Assembly (NCBI GenBank): GCA_029550985.1
Contig: JAKPGH010000029.1
Location: 1 to 14,493, forward strand
DNA length: 14,493 nucleotides
Source of the DNA: Bacillota bacterium
Lineage (GTDB): Bacteria; Bacillota; Clostridia; Oscillospirales; Ruminococcaceae
Reading direction: 5' to 3'
The translations under genes and the position numbers were made by a program. Shown here in pieces: positions 7,101 to 13,455 of the stretch (positions within the stretch are counted from its first letter, which is position 1; each line of letters begins with the position of its first letter). The notes under the pieces are model-generated. The model was not told where the DNA came from. It did no database searches and saw only the letters and a list, made by a program, of their open reading frames with translations.

Positions 7101-9846
7101 AGGCATCATACACAATGGTACCGGCAAACTGACCATAAATGGCGGTGGCGGCAAAATCATTGTTCATTCTGGAAGCAGCATCGTAGTCGACGCGGGCTCT
7201 TTGACCGTTAACGAGGTTACCATAATCTCCAACAATTATTGTGGAATTTCCTTCACATCACCTCAATCAGATTGCAGTCTCACCGTTATCGACTGCGACG
7301 TGATCGGTGAATGGATAGGGATTTATGCCGAATCCCCTGGCACCATGACCATATCCGGCGGCAGCGTAAGCCATACAGACATGAGCTTAATGAACAACGC
7401 CGCAATTGTAATAAAACGAGGCCAATTAAATATTTCCGGATGCGAGATTACCGGACTTCAAGGGCTTTTTGGCCGCCCTGGATCTGGTGCAAATCCCACG
7501 ATAAACATTTCCGGTGGCACCATCATCCGTGCTCAGCTAAGTGCTATATGGGATTGCGATGTAATCATTTCCGGGCCTGTCACCCTCCAAGCAAATCTGG
7601 TCGGTAGTAATTTTAGCATTTTAACCAATGGGACGCTTACCCTGCAGCGCGTGCTTGTTGCAAGGGCAAGCAATCATTCCGACGGCACCTTGCCGGACGA
7701 TCCTTACGATGCGGAGAGGCTCACCAAGTACCAATACGTTGAGTTTGCGTCAATACCTTCCTACACCATTACATACGCTCCCAACGGCGGCAGCGGTTCC
7801 ATGGCAGCCGGAACAGCTCGCGAGGGTGAGTTCTTCCAACTGCCGGAAAACGGCTTTACCGCCCCTGATGGCAAGCGGTTTGTGGCTTGGGCCATTGGCG
7901 ACTCTTCCGGTCCACAGGTGAGTGCGGGCGAAAGCTATACCTTCACCGCAGACACCACCGTCTACGCTATCTGGGAGGATATTCCCACCTACACCATCAC
8001 CGCAACGGCGGGGGCGGGGGGCAGCATTTCTCCCAGCGGCAGCGTGACGGTGAACCACGGTGACAGCCAGACCTTCACCATCACCCCCAACAGTGGCTAC
8101 TCCATCGCCGATGTGAAGGTGGATAACGCAAGTCAGGGAAAAATCACAAGCTACACTTTTGACAACGTCACAGCCGACCACACCATCTCCGTCACCTTCA
8201 GTTACAACGGCGGCAGCTCCGGCAGCCGCAGCAGCGACGATGATGACGATGACAGCTCCAGCGGTTCCGGCAGCAGCTCTACCAACGTTGCCCCCCTTGT
8301 GGTAATGGATGAGCCCAACGCCCCCGCCCAGGGAGAAACCACCGTTTCCGGCACAGTGGATTCCAGCGGCAACCTTACTGTAAACCTAACCAGCCAGGCC
8401 GTGACCAACGCCCTGAATCAGGCGCTGGCTCAAGCCAAGAAAAACGGCAACCAAAACGGCGTGGTTGTGGTGATTCGGGTGAAGGCCGGCAACACCGCAG
8501 GCAACGTCACCGGAAATGTCACGGTGAACCTGCCTAAGGCGGTGCAGGAAACCATCATCCAAAAGCAAATCATCCAGACCATCATTGTAGTGGACAACCC
8601 CGACATTCAAGTGGGGCTGGATTTGGCGACGGTGAAGGAAATCAACCGGCAGGCCAAGTCGGACGTTCACATCACCGCCACCCGCAGAAGCAACTCCACC
8701 CTGTCGGGGGACGCCAGAAACGCCATTGGAAACCGTCCCACCTTTGAGCTGACGGCAAGCTACGGAAGCGGCCGGCAGGTACAGAACTTCGGCAACGGCA
8801 GTGTGACCGTCACCATCCCCTATACTCTCGGAGCCACCGAATCCGCCGGCAATCTTATGGCTGTTTACGTGGACGGCAACGGCAAGGTACACTGGCTGAC
8901 CCACTCGGTCTATGACAGCGAAGCGAAGGTCCTCCGCTTTACCACCAACCACTTCTCCACCTACGGCGTCGGCTACAAGCAGGGAAACACCTTCACCGAC
9001 ACAGCAACCCACTGGGCGAAGGACGACATCGACTTTGCCGTCAGCCGCGGGCTGCTTAACGGTACTGCGACCACTTCCTTTAGCCCCGATGCAGCCATTA
9101 CCAGAGGCGCGCTGGTCGCCGCTTTGGGACGCCTTGCCGATGTCAATGTCAGCGGCTACCAAAAGAGCAGCTTTTCCGACGTCAAGCAGGGTGCTTACTA
9201 TCTGGGCTACATCGAGTGGGCGAATCAGAGCAACATCCTTAAAGGCAGCAACGGAAAATTTAGTCCGGAGGAGGGGGTAACCCGGGAGCAGTTGGCGGTA
9301 ATTCTGCAGAACTACGCCAAAGCCACCGGCTTTACCCTGCCGAAAGTCCAGGTAGAAAATACCTTTGCAGACAGCGGCAAAATCAGTTCCAGCGCCAGGG
9401 ACGCCGTCAAGCAGGTGCAGATGGCGGGTGTTTTGAGCAGCAAACAAAACAACCGCTTTGACCCGAAGGGCACCGTCACCCGGGCGGAGTTTGCGGCTGT
9501 CCTGCGCCGGCTGGTGGAGCGGAAGCTTTCCGGCGAGACCATGCAGGGTTGGATAAGAAACGATGCCGGCCAGTGGATGTACTTCCAGAACGGCAAGCCC
9601 GTCGCCGGGAAAAAGGTCATCGGCGGCAAGACTTACACCTTTGACCCGTACGGCATAACGGCGGAGGATCCCAGGAAGGCAAAAGCCGGTGTATCCTCCG
9701 GCACCTACACCGTGCAGCAGGGGGACAGCTTCTGGCTGATTGCCAGAAAAGCAGGCTGCACCATCGAGGAGTTGGAACAGCTCAACGGCAAAAAGCGCAC
9801 CGACCTGATTCATCCCGGCGACATACTCCTAGTGCCGGAGAAGTAA
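4141..9846 (+). CDS. Giant secreted surface protein: beta-helix-like repeats with SLH, choline-binding-type and LysM anchors
   Basis: The 1901-residue product has a signal peptide at 1-25 (cleavage after PAVA). Residues 26-155 are Glu/Asp/Thr-rich. Segments 56-92 and 158-200 resemble two halves of an Ig-like surface module (PVTW, EGEYLFTPVIEGY). Residues 222-1202 hold four tandem units that look like parallel beta-helix domains. Then come an InlB B-repeat-type module at 1207-1280 (NGGSGS, FVAW, TTVYAIW), a divergent InlB-like module at 1284-1353, an Asp6/Ser linker at 1354-1380, and a beta module at 1386-1612 ending NHFSTYGVGY, a type often seen before SLH domains. Three SLH repeats sit at about 1617-1667, 1676-1730 and 1740-1793 with motifs ITRGA, VTREQ and VTRAE. 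A choline/glucan-binding-type repeat (GWIRNDAGQWMYF) is at 1803-1842 and LysM (YTVQQGDSFWLIA) at 1856-1900. It should sit in the cell wall, held by secondary wall polymer and peptidoglycan. Function is probably adhesive or structural; a glycan-active beta-helix is possible but no catalytic motif is recognised. It has its own terminator, so it is probably monocistronic. Confidence 0.93.
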   Translation: MSKRLFSILLALCMVATMLPVPAVAEETDTPVEEIGMEETGAPVEETGTLEEESQGIIVAFVPLEETERTVAPGTSLEDLDLPKTLTVTVQTAAPAEEEDDAASADEDTSMSDEASGKPVDDTENSDGDTSAPDHVSAEPADGYGAASPAEETGETTRTIPVTWVSEPEYDGNTEGEYLFTPVIEGYTVSAELPQIKVTVEPTPAPTALGMLLGSTGSILSITVSTAEELMAAIPDIATNGTIYLTDDITLTETVTINHSRSFTIDLGGKTLNGGSNTCITHKGGGTLTIQNGYLLANTSSMTSATIQLDSSSGLMLKNTMVENNGYGIKSYSSGDVTIQGGKVKAGANAAISIEGRGNLDVSGATIEGHLYGIRIYNATTPTVTIGGGTYIRNYDSLGNAISASSSNHTLILKGCTIYSVGYYAVNSAFKIQGNSPVVLRSSGTSAASNAPDLSDYTGIIHASTNVDGSQNNVISAEVLNNNIKTYKYLAFAPANLKIRNATTNAFYDNLQSAVDEVQEGEIIDLVGNLTLAETVEIPAGDDRSFILNLNNNTLDGGGSGTSILHNGGGTLTIANRIRASAQTGTIKGSIDGTGRVAVAGPVVFQGAPAFNNANLVLDGVMVVKASTNPDGNTSDPYDESNLSSYQYLEFGFSFYAKIGDTGYTLLEHAVSAVQEGETIVLLENITLDATITIDKNFDFTLDLNGKTIELNKLSSPPILYTGPGKLTIDSSVAGGKIQAIGSSLSVVQIKCNTGNLTIRNCTLNGNYGIYFNAPQGFGNLDIINCTVNAYYGIYLYDSGTRYNIGAINISNSQIIRSDDSNSGTTRYGINYSYVTMEGINLSDSTISGFEIGIGNDYGTKNTVTVSGHTVIQGTNRSSSRALSNVNLQLNGVKVIKASKNYNGTLPEAYDESKITAYKYLEFDTAVAQIGSTYYKTLQDAIDAVKNGETIQLLSDLDLDAEVTIPGTNSYSFTLNLNGHKLESNGLGIIHNGTGKLTINGGGGKIIVHSGSSIVVDAGSLTVNEVTIISNNYCGISFTSPQSDCSLTVIDCDVIGEWIGIYAESPGTMTISGGSVSHTDMSLMNNAAIVIKRGQLNISGCEITGLQGLFGRPGSGANPTINISGGTIIRAQLSAIWDCDVIISGPVTLQANLVGSNFSILTNGTLTLQRVLVARASNHSDGTLPDDPYDAERLTKYQYVEFASIPSYTITYAPNGGSGSMAAGTAREGEFFQLPENGFTAPDGKRFVAWAIGDSSGPQVSAGESYTFTADTTVYAIWEDIPTYTITATAGAGGSISPSGSVTVNHGDSQTFTITPNSGYSIADVKVDNASQGKITSYTFDNVTADHTISVTFSYNGGSSGSRSSDDDDDDSSSGSGSSSTNVAPLVVMDEPNAPAQGETTVSGTVDSSGNLTVNLTSQAVTNALNQALAQAKKNGNQNGVVVVIRVKAGNTAGNVTGNVTVNLPKAVQETIIQKQIIQTIIVVDNPDIQVGLDLATVKEINRQAKSDVHITATRRSNSTLSGDARNAIGNRPTFELTASYGSGRQVQNFGNGSVTVTIPYTLGATESAGNLMAVYVDGNGKVHWLTHSVYDSEAKVLRFTTNHFSTYGVGYKQGNTFTDTATHWAKDDIDFAVSRGLLNGTATTSFSPDAAITRGALVAALGRLADVNVSGYQKSSFSDVKQGAYYLGYIEWANQSNILKGSNGKFSPEEGVTREQLAVILQNYAKATGFTLPKVQVENTFADSGKISSSARDAVKQVQMAGVLSSKQNNRFDPKGTVTRAEFAAVLRRLVERKLSGETMQGWIRNDAGQWMYFQNGKPVAGKKVIGGKTYTFDPYGITAEDPRKAKAGVSSGTYTVQQGDSFWLIARKAGCTIEELEQLNGKKRTDLIHPGDILLVPEK
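4804..7746 (+). repeat. Four tandem beta-helix-like units inside the surface protein
   Basis: Units cover residues 222-492, 497-651, 656-923 and 927-1202. Each opens with a block like TLQDAIDAVKNGETIQLL followed by a TIT/VTI strand, a LNGK/LNGH strand and GGTLTI or GKLTI. Three of them close with KAS/RAS-N..DG..-YDE..-YQYLEF; unit 1 closes with a diverged form ending YKYLAF. Unit 2 is about 155 residues, the others about 268-276. DNA similarity remains in places: 4984-5010 and 5836-5862 differ at one base in 27. Confidence 0.85.
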
Positions 9847-9868
9847 ACGGCAAGTTTGCACCATGTAA

Positions 9869-9910
9869 AGAGAGCAGTCCGCAGCGCATCGGCGGACTGC
9901 TCTTTGTTTT
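9869..9910 (+). terminator. Intrinsic terminator after the surface-protein gene, possibly shared with tetR
   Basis: A perfect 12-bp stem (AGAGCAGTCCGC with GCGGACTGCTCT) has a 9-base loop AGCGCATCG, followed by TTTGTTTT. It lies 22 bp after the surface-protein stop. The tetR gene converges on it from the other side, and the hairpin could also stop that transcript, although the T-tract is weaker in that direction. The stem and part of the loop match the terminator at 3669-3712. Confidence 0.85.
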
Positions 9911-10005
9911 GGAACAACACCTGAATGCGGTTGAGACCATAGGCTTCAGGGCTATTTTGACTGGAAAAATGTGATCATGTCCAGACTGCGGGTTAGCTGT
10001 TTGGT

Positions 10006-10596
10006 TCATTTTTTCTGATGTTCCAGTATGCCGCTGAATCCGTGGAAGAACAAAATGCTGACCGTTTCGGAGATTTCTTCAATGGATTGGCGGCGGTTTG
10101 AATTAAACCACTGTTGATAAACGGCAATCATACCGGAAATGGCATACTCCAAAACAATGTCGGCGGTGGTCTCGTCCATTTCAATTTGTGAGCGAAGGGC
10201 TTCTTTGGTTTTCGTTTTCAGCATGGTGACAATCTTGCTCACCAAACTCACATTTCCACGCATGGACAGCAGATATCCATAAAAATCCAAATCGGTATTG
10301 ATAATGGCTGTCAACCTTTCAAAGATACGATATGGATTTTTTAAGTCCCGCTTAAGGTCCACTTCGCCCAGAATTGATTCATAAGCCAAAACTATTTCAT
10401 TTTCAATTTCATCTACGATCTGATAAATGCCCGAATAATAGTTGTAAAAGGTTTTGCGGTTGATATCGGCTAAATCTGAAATATCGCGCACTGTAATTTC
10501 ATTGATATCCTTTTGAGAAAGCAATTCTGCAAATGCCAGCCGAATTGCTTTTTTTGTTTTCCTTATCCGCCGATCCATCTTTTCCTTTTCTTCCAT
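10006..10596 (-). CDS. TetR/AcrR-family transcriptional regulator
   Basis: The 196-residue product has the size and layout of TetR repressors. An N-terminal DNA-binding domain lies at about residues 10-58: helix RRIRKTKKAIRLAFAELL (9-26), then the helix-turn-helix ITVRDISDLADINRKTFYNYY (34-54) with the family's typical FYNYY end. A helical C-terminal ligand/dimer domain follows (60-196) and matches no ligand class I can name. Start choice: ATG at 10596 has TAGAGG 8 bases upstream (10605-10610). The frame stays open to a GTG at 10668, but that start lacks a Shine-Dalgarno and would place the inverted repeat 10634-10660 inside the coding region; the ATG at 10578 is another option. It is divergent from the MMPL exporter, so the likely target is the exporter operon and its own promoter. 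The effector is unknown. Confidence 0.88.
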   Translation of the reverse strand: MEEKEKMDRRIRKTKKAIRLAFAELLSQKDINEITVRDISDLADINRKTFYNYYSGIYQIVDEIENEIVLAYESILGEVDLKRDLKNPYRIFERLTAIINTDLDFYGYLLSMRGNVSLVSKIVTMLKTKTKEALRSQIEMDETTADIVLEYAISGMIAVYQQWFNSNRRQSIEEISETVSILFFHGFSGILEHQKK

Positions 10597-10604
10597 ATGC
10601 TGAA

Positions 10605-10610
10605 CCTCTA
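10605..10610 (-). promoter_or_regulatory. Ribosome binding site supporting the short tetR start
   Basis: On the minus strand TAGAGG lies 8 bases before the ATG at 10596. No comparable site precedes the longer GTG start at 10668. Confidence 0.6.
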
Positions 10611-10633
10611 CTTTTAACCGTAAATGTTGCTTT

Positions 10634-10660
10634 TGCCACACTTTCTTCATAAGTGTGGCA
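10634..10660. promoter_or_regulatory. Perfect inverted repeat, candidate TetR operator or leader hairpin
   Basis: TGCCACACTT and AAGTGTGGCA are exact reverse complements separated by 7 bases (TCTTCAT). The 27-bp element lies just upstream of the favoured tetR start. Its size and position fit a TetR-family operator. It could instead form a hairpin in the tetR leader RNA; there is no T-tract suited to a terminator. Confidence 0.55.
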
Positions 10661-10689
10661 TTTTCCACATTTTAAGGTTTATTCGACCA

Positions 10690-10718
10690 TTGTTGCTCCA
10701 ACCATCAATCAGTATAAT
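10690..10718 (+). promoter_or_regulatory. Candidate promoter toward the MMPL exporter
   Basis: TTGTTG (10690-10695) and a perfect TATAAT (10713-10718) are separated by 17 bases. The -35 is weak but the -10 and spacing are ideal. A transcript starting near 10725 would have a leader of about 410 bases before the exporter start at 11137. Confidence 0.5.
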
Positions 10719-10740
10719 ACACATGTGCGGCATAAGTCAA
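10711..10740 (-). promoter_or_regulatory. Candidate tetR promoter, overlapping the divergent one
   Basis: On the minus strand TTGACT (10740-10735) and TATACT (10716-10711) are 18 bases apart, each one mismatch from consensus. The -10 overlaps the -10 of the opposite promoter. The transcript would run through the inverted repeat 10634-10660 before reaching tetR. Confidence 0.5.
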
Positions 10741-10870
10741 ATAATTTATAAAAATTCAATTATGGAACAACCGGCTTTTTGCCTACTGATGATTCCTTTT
10801 GTGCTCCCGGAATGATGTGGGAATATTGCCTGTAATATTAATGGGGTGTGAGGTGGTTTTTCACTGACCA

Positions 10871-11118
10871 TTTGATGTGAGACGGCAAGATCAGCGGTAA
10901 GTATCACATAAAAAATCCCATTCAGGGCGGACAGTGCAACGGAAACATCTTCTCTCTTTTCGGGATGATGGTCAGCGCGGTCCGCACCTTCCTATTGTAT
11001 GGAAGGGACGATCACCGGCAACCGCCTGGAGGCCACGGCAACCGTGGAATTTGGCAGTATGCGGCTGACCGGCAACCGGATCAAAGACGCACCTTTGAGT
11101 TGCATGGCGATTTTGGAT
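10871..11118 (+). pseudogene. Probable remnant of a small beta-rich domain between tetR and the exporter
   Basis: Protein-like sequence is spread over more than one frame. Frame starting 10881 reads DGKISGKYHIKNPI and then GGQCNGNIFSLFGMMVSAV, with a stop just before it (10878). A second frame from about 10990 reads YCMEGTITGNRLEATATV and FGSMRLTGNRIKDAPL. Both pieces show the alternating pattern (DGKISG, MEGTITGN, MRLTGNR) of repeated short beta strands, like small C-terminal beta domains seen in some clostridial proteins. The frame change falls near 10984-10995. The second piece runs in frame into the MMPL gene, so an automatic caller could wrongly extend the exporter by 46 residues. The relationship is from memory of the pattern only and may be chance. 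Confidence 0.35.
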
Positions 11119-11121
11119 AAA

Positions 11122-11128
11122 AGAGGAG
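11122..11128 (+). promoter_or_regulatory. Ribosome binding site fixing the TTG start of the MMPL gene
   Basis: AGAGGAG lies 8 bases before TTG 11137. Starting there gives an N-terminus that leads directly into the first membrane helix, as expected for the family, and removes the odd beta-like extension. Confidence 0.65.
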
Positions 11129-11136
11129 TGTTTTGT

Positions 11137-13437
11137 TTGATCGAAAAAATTGCTTACCACATTACGCGAAAACCAAAACTGGTTGTATTGATTGCCCTGC
11201 TGCTGCTGATCCCCAGTTTCATCGGTTTTATCGCTACCCGCATCAACTACGATATTCTTTCCTACCTTCCCGAGGATTTGGATTCGGTAAAAGGCTCGAA
11301 GATTTTGGAGGAGCCTTTTCAAATGGCGGCCACCACGATGCTTGTCATAGAGGACATGCCGCCCGCTTACGCAGACCGTTTGCAAAACGAAATAGAAGAT
11401 ATTCCCGGCGTCAACAACGTGATCTGTTTGTCCAGCATCGTCGGCATTCAGGTACCGACAGATATGCTGCCGGAAGAAATTCGGGAAATTTTTTATTCGG
11501 GCAACGCCACCATGATCATCGTGCAATACGATACGCCCGGCGGATCCGATGAAACCATGAACGCCATTGACCAAATTCGATCCATATGCAACAAACATTG
11601 TTTTCTGGCGGGGATTTCCACCGTTACCAGGGATATCAAAGAACTGATCCTGTCCGAATTTCCCATTTACGTTCTGCTGGCGGTACTGGCCACGTATGTG
11701 GCCATGACTCTGACCATATCCTCGTGGGTATTGCCGCTGGCGATCCTGGCCAGTATCGGGCTGGCGGTTGCTTATAATTTCGGCACAAACATTTTTTTGG
11801 GCGAAGTTTCCTATGTCACACAGGCCATTGCGGCGGTGCTCCAGTTGGGCGTGACCATGGACTACTCCATCTTCCTATACCACCGGTATGAGGAGGAATG
11901 CAAGCGCTATTCGGATAAGCGTGACGCCATGGCAAAGTCTGTGGTCGCGGCATTTACCGCTGTGTTCTCCAGTTCCTTCACAACCGTGGCCGGATTTCTT
12001 GCACTTTGCTTTATGCGCCTGTTGCTGGGCAAGGATATCGGCCTTGTGATGGCAAAGGGCGTCGCCCTCGGCCTTGTGGTGGTTGTTTTTGTGCTGCCGG
12101 CGATTCTGTTGCTGGCCGACAATATCATTCATAAATATCAACACCGGACCATTCGTTTTGACCTGTCCCGGCCAAACGCCTTTATCGCCAAACACAGCAA
12201 GCTGTTTGTAGCATTGTTTCTCCTTCTGCTGGTTCCCGCGTATTATGCGCAAAAGCATGCGGAGGTCTACTACAAGCTGGACCAGACCCTTCCGCGGGAT
12301 CTTCCCTCCATCGTTGCCAACGACAAACTGAAAAATGATTTCGGCATGACAAGCGTTCACTTCATTGTGATGAAGGACGGACTCCCCTACAATCAAATGC
12401 ACGAGCTAAACGACCGGCTGGAAGATGTGACCGGCGTCAACTCCGTTGTATCCTACAGCGAGCTGGTCGGGCCTGGAATCCCTGATTTCTTTATTCCCGA
12501 CGACCTGCGAAAGATGCTCAAGCAGGACGGCATGCAGCTAATCATGGTTACCTCCAAATATTCCGCAGCCACCGACGACGCCAAAACCCAGCTGGAGGAA
12601 ATTAAGGAAATCGTCAAGTCATACGACCCGGAAGCCTGCGTAACAGGAGAAATTGCCATGACTGCCGACCTGGTGGACCTGACCGCCATCGATATTGAGG
12701 TCACCAATGTGATTTCCATGATTGCGGTCCTGGCCATCATCGCGTTTTCCTTCAAATCGTTGAGCATTCCGTTCCTGCTGGTGGCGGCCATAGAATTGGC
12801 GGTCTTTTTGAATCAGGGCACGCAATTCTTCCTGGAGGAAGCCATGCCCTTTGTGGCCCCCACCGTCATCGGCTGCGTGCAGCTGGGCGCGACGGTGGAC
12901 TATTCCATCCTGCTGGCCACCAGATTTCAGGAGGAAATTCAAAACGGGCATGATCGGAAAGAAGCTATTTTAACCGCGGCCAATACATCAGATATGTCCA
13001 TTATCACAAGCTCACTGGTCCTCCTTTGCGCCACCATCAGCGTCGGGCTGATCTCGTCCATCGGTATCATCAGCAGCCTGTGCAACATGCTGGCGCGGGG
13101 CTCCGTGATTTCCGCTGTCATCAGCATGTTCATCACGCCGGCCGTTCTTGTCACCTTTGAACCGGTCATTGCAAAAACAACCCTGTGGTGGCGAAGCGCA
13201 AAGCCGCAGAAACTAAGCAAAACGCTCCCGGCGCCTTCGTCCGCAGTTGATACCGTTGCGGAAACCGTTGCCGAAAGCGTTCCCGCCGGAAGGAAGCTGT
13301 TGCAACTACTGAGCCTTTCCCCCAAAGCAAAACTGCTGCGGCATCGCAAGCGCCGGCATTCAAAACGGATTGCGAAAAAGAGCACGCAGGTTGAGGCGTC
13401 CGCAAGGGAAGAATCACAGAATCATTTTGATTCCTAA
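11137..13437 (+). CDS. MMPL/RND-superfamily membrane exporter
   Basis: From the TTG start the protein has about 766 residues, in two similar halves. Each half has one membrane helix (about 13-34 and 353-370), an extracytoplasmic domain, then a bundle of about five helices. The family motif in the fourth helix appears twice, as GVTMDYS (238-244) and GATVDYS (584-590); the Asp-Tyr pair is the proton-relay signature of MMPL/RND pumps. Each motif is followed by an amphipathic RYEEE or RFQEE segment. The first external domain opens with INYDILSYLPEDLDS, typical of clostridial members. The C-terminal ~80 residues form a strongly basic tail (HRKRRHSKR, 736-744) that should be cytoplasmic. It is expected to use the proton gradient to export a lipid-like or amphiphilic substrate; the substrate is not predictable here. 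The stop is 18 bp before the next gene's start. TTG 11137 is preferred over the in-frame ATG 10999. Confidence 0.9.
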   Translation: MIEKIAYHITRKPKLVVLIALLLLIPSFIGFIATRINYDILSYLPEDLDSVKGSKILEEPFQMAATTMLVIEDMPPAYADRLQNEIEDIPGVNNVICLSSIVGIQVPTDMLPEEIREIFYSGNATMIIVQYDTPGGSDETMNAIDQIRSICNKHCFLAGISTVTRDIKELILSEFPIYVLLAVLATYVAMTLTISSWVLPLAILASIGLAVAYNFGTNIFLGEVSYVTQAIAAVLQLGVTMDYSIFLYHRYEEECKRYSDKRDAMAKSVVAAFTAVFSSSFTTVAGFLALCFMRLLLGKDIGLVMAKGVALGLVVVVFVLPAILLLADNIIHKYQHRTIRFDLSRPNAFIAKHSKLFVALFLLLLVPAYYAQKHAEVYYKLDQTLPRDLPSIVANDKLKNDFGMTSVHFIVMKDGLPYNQMHELNDRLEDVTGVNSVVSYSELVGPGIPDFFIPDDLRKMLKQDGMQLIMVTSKYSAATDDAKTQLEEIKEIVKSYDPEACVTGEIAMTADLVDLTAIDIEVTNVISMIAVLAIIAFSFKSLSIPFLLVAAIELAVFLNQGTQFFLEEAMPFVAPTVIGCVQLGATVDYSILLATRFQEEIQNGHDRKEAILTAANTSDMSIITSSLVLLCATISVGLISSIGIISSLCNMLARGSVISAVISMFITPAVLVTFEPVIAKTTLWWRSAKPQKLSKTLPAPSSAVDTVAETVAESVPAGRKLLQLLSLSPKAKLLRHRKRRHSKRIAKKSTQVEASAREESQNHFDS

Positions 13438-13438
13438 T

Positions 13439-13445
13439 GGAGGAG
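13439..13445 (+). promoter_or_regulatory. Ribosome binding site of the exporter-linked secreted protein
   Basis: GGAGGAG begins 2 bases after the MMPL stop and ends 10 bases before ATG 13456. It supports expression from the same message as the exporter. Confidence 0.75.
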
Positions 13446-13455
13446 CAGATCCGTC

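Noticed and set aside
4804..7746. Repeated sequence blocks considered as a CRISPR array or satellite
   Set aside because: The spacing is hundreds of bases, the repeats are diverged, and the whole stretch is one open reading frame with protein-level repeats.
8236..8260. GATGATGAC-type microsatellite as a phase-variation site
   Set aside because: It encodes an Asp6 linker in frame and the repeat unit is a multiple of three, so length changes would not switch the frame; too short to argue for instability.
8386..9813. 475-codon open frame on the minus strand
   Set aside because: It lies wholly antisense to the conserved SLH/LysM part of the surface protein, has no ribosome binding site I can see and no recognisable domain; it is a product of codon bias.
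10624..10815. 63-codon plus-strand frame upstream of the exporter
   Set aside because: It crosses the inverted repeat and both candidate promoters, lacks a ribosome binding site and has no coding-like features.
10999..11136. 46-residue N-terminal extension of the MMPL protein from ATG 10999
   Set aside because: No ribosome binding site suits it, it lies ahead of the first membrane helix and its sequence has an unrelated beta-strand pattern; TTG 11137 has a good ribosome binding site.
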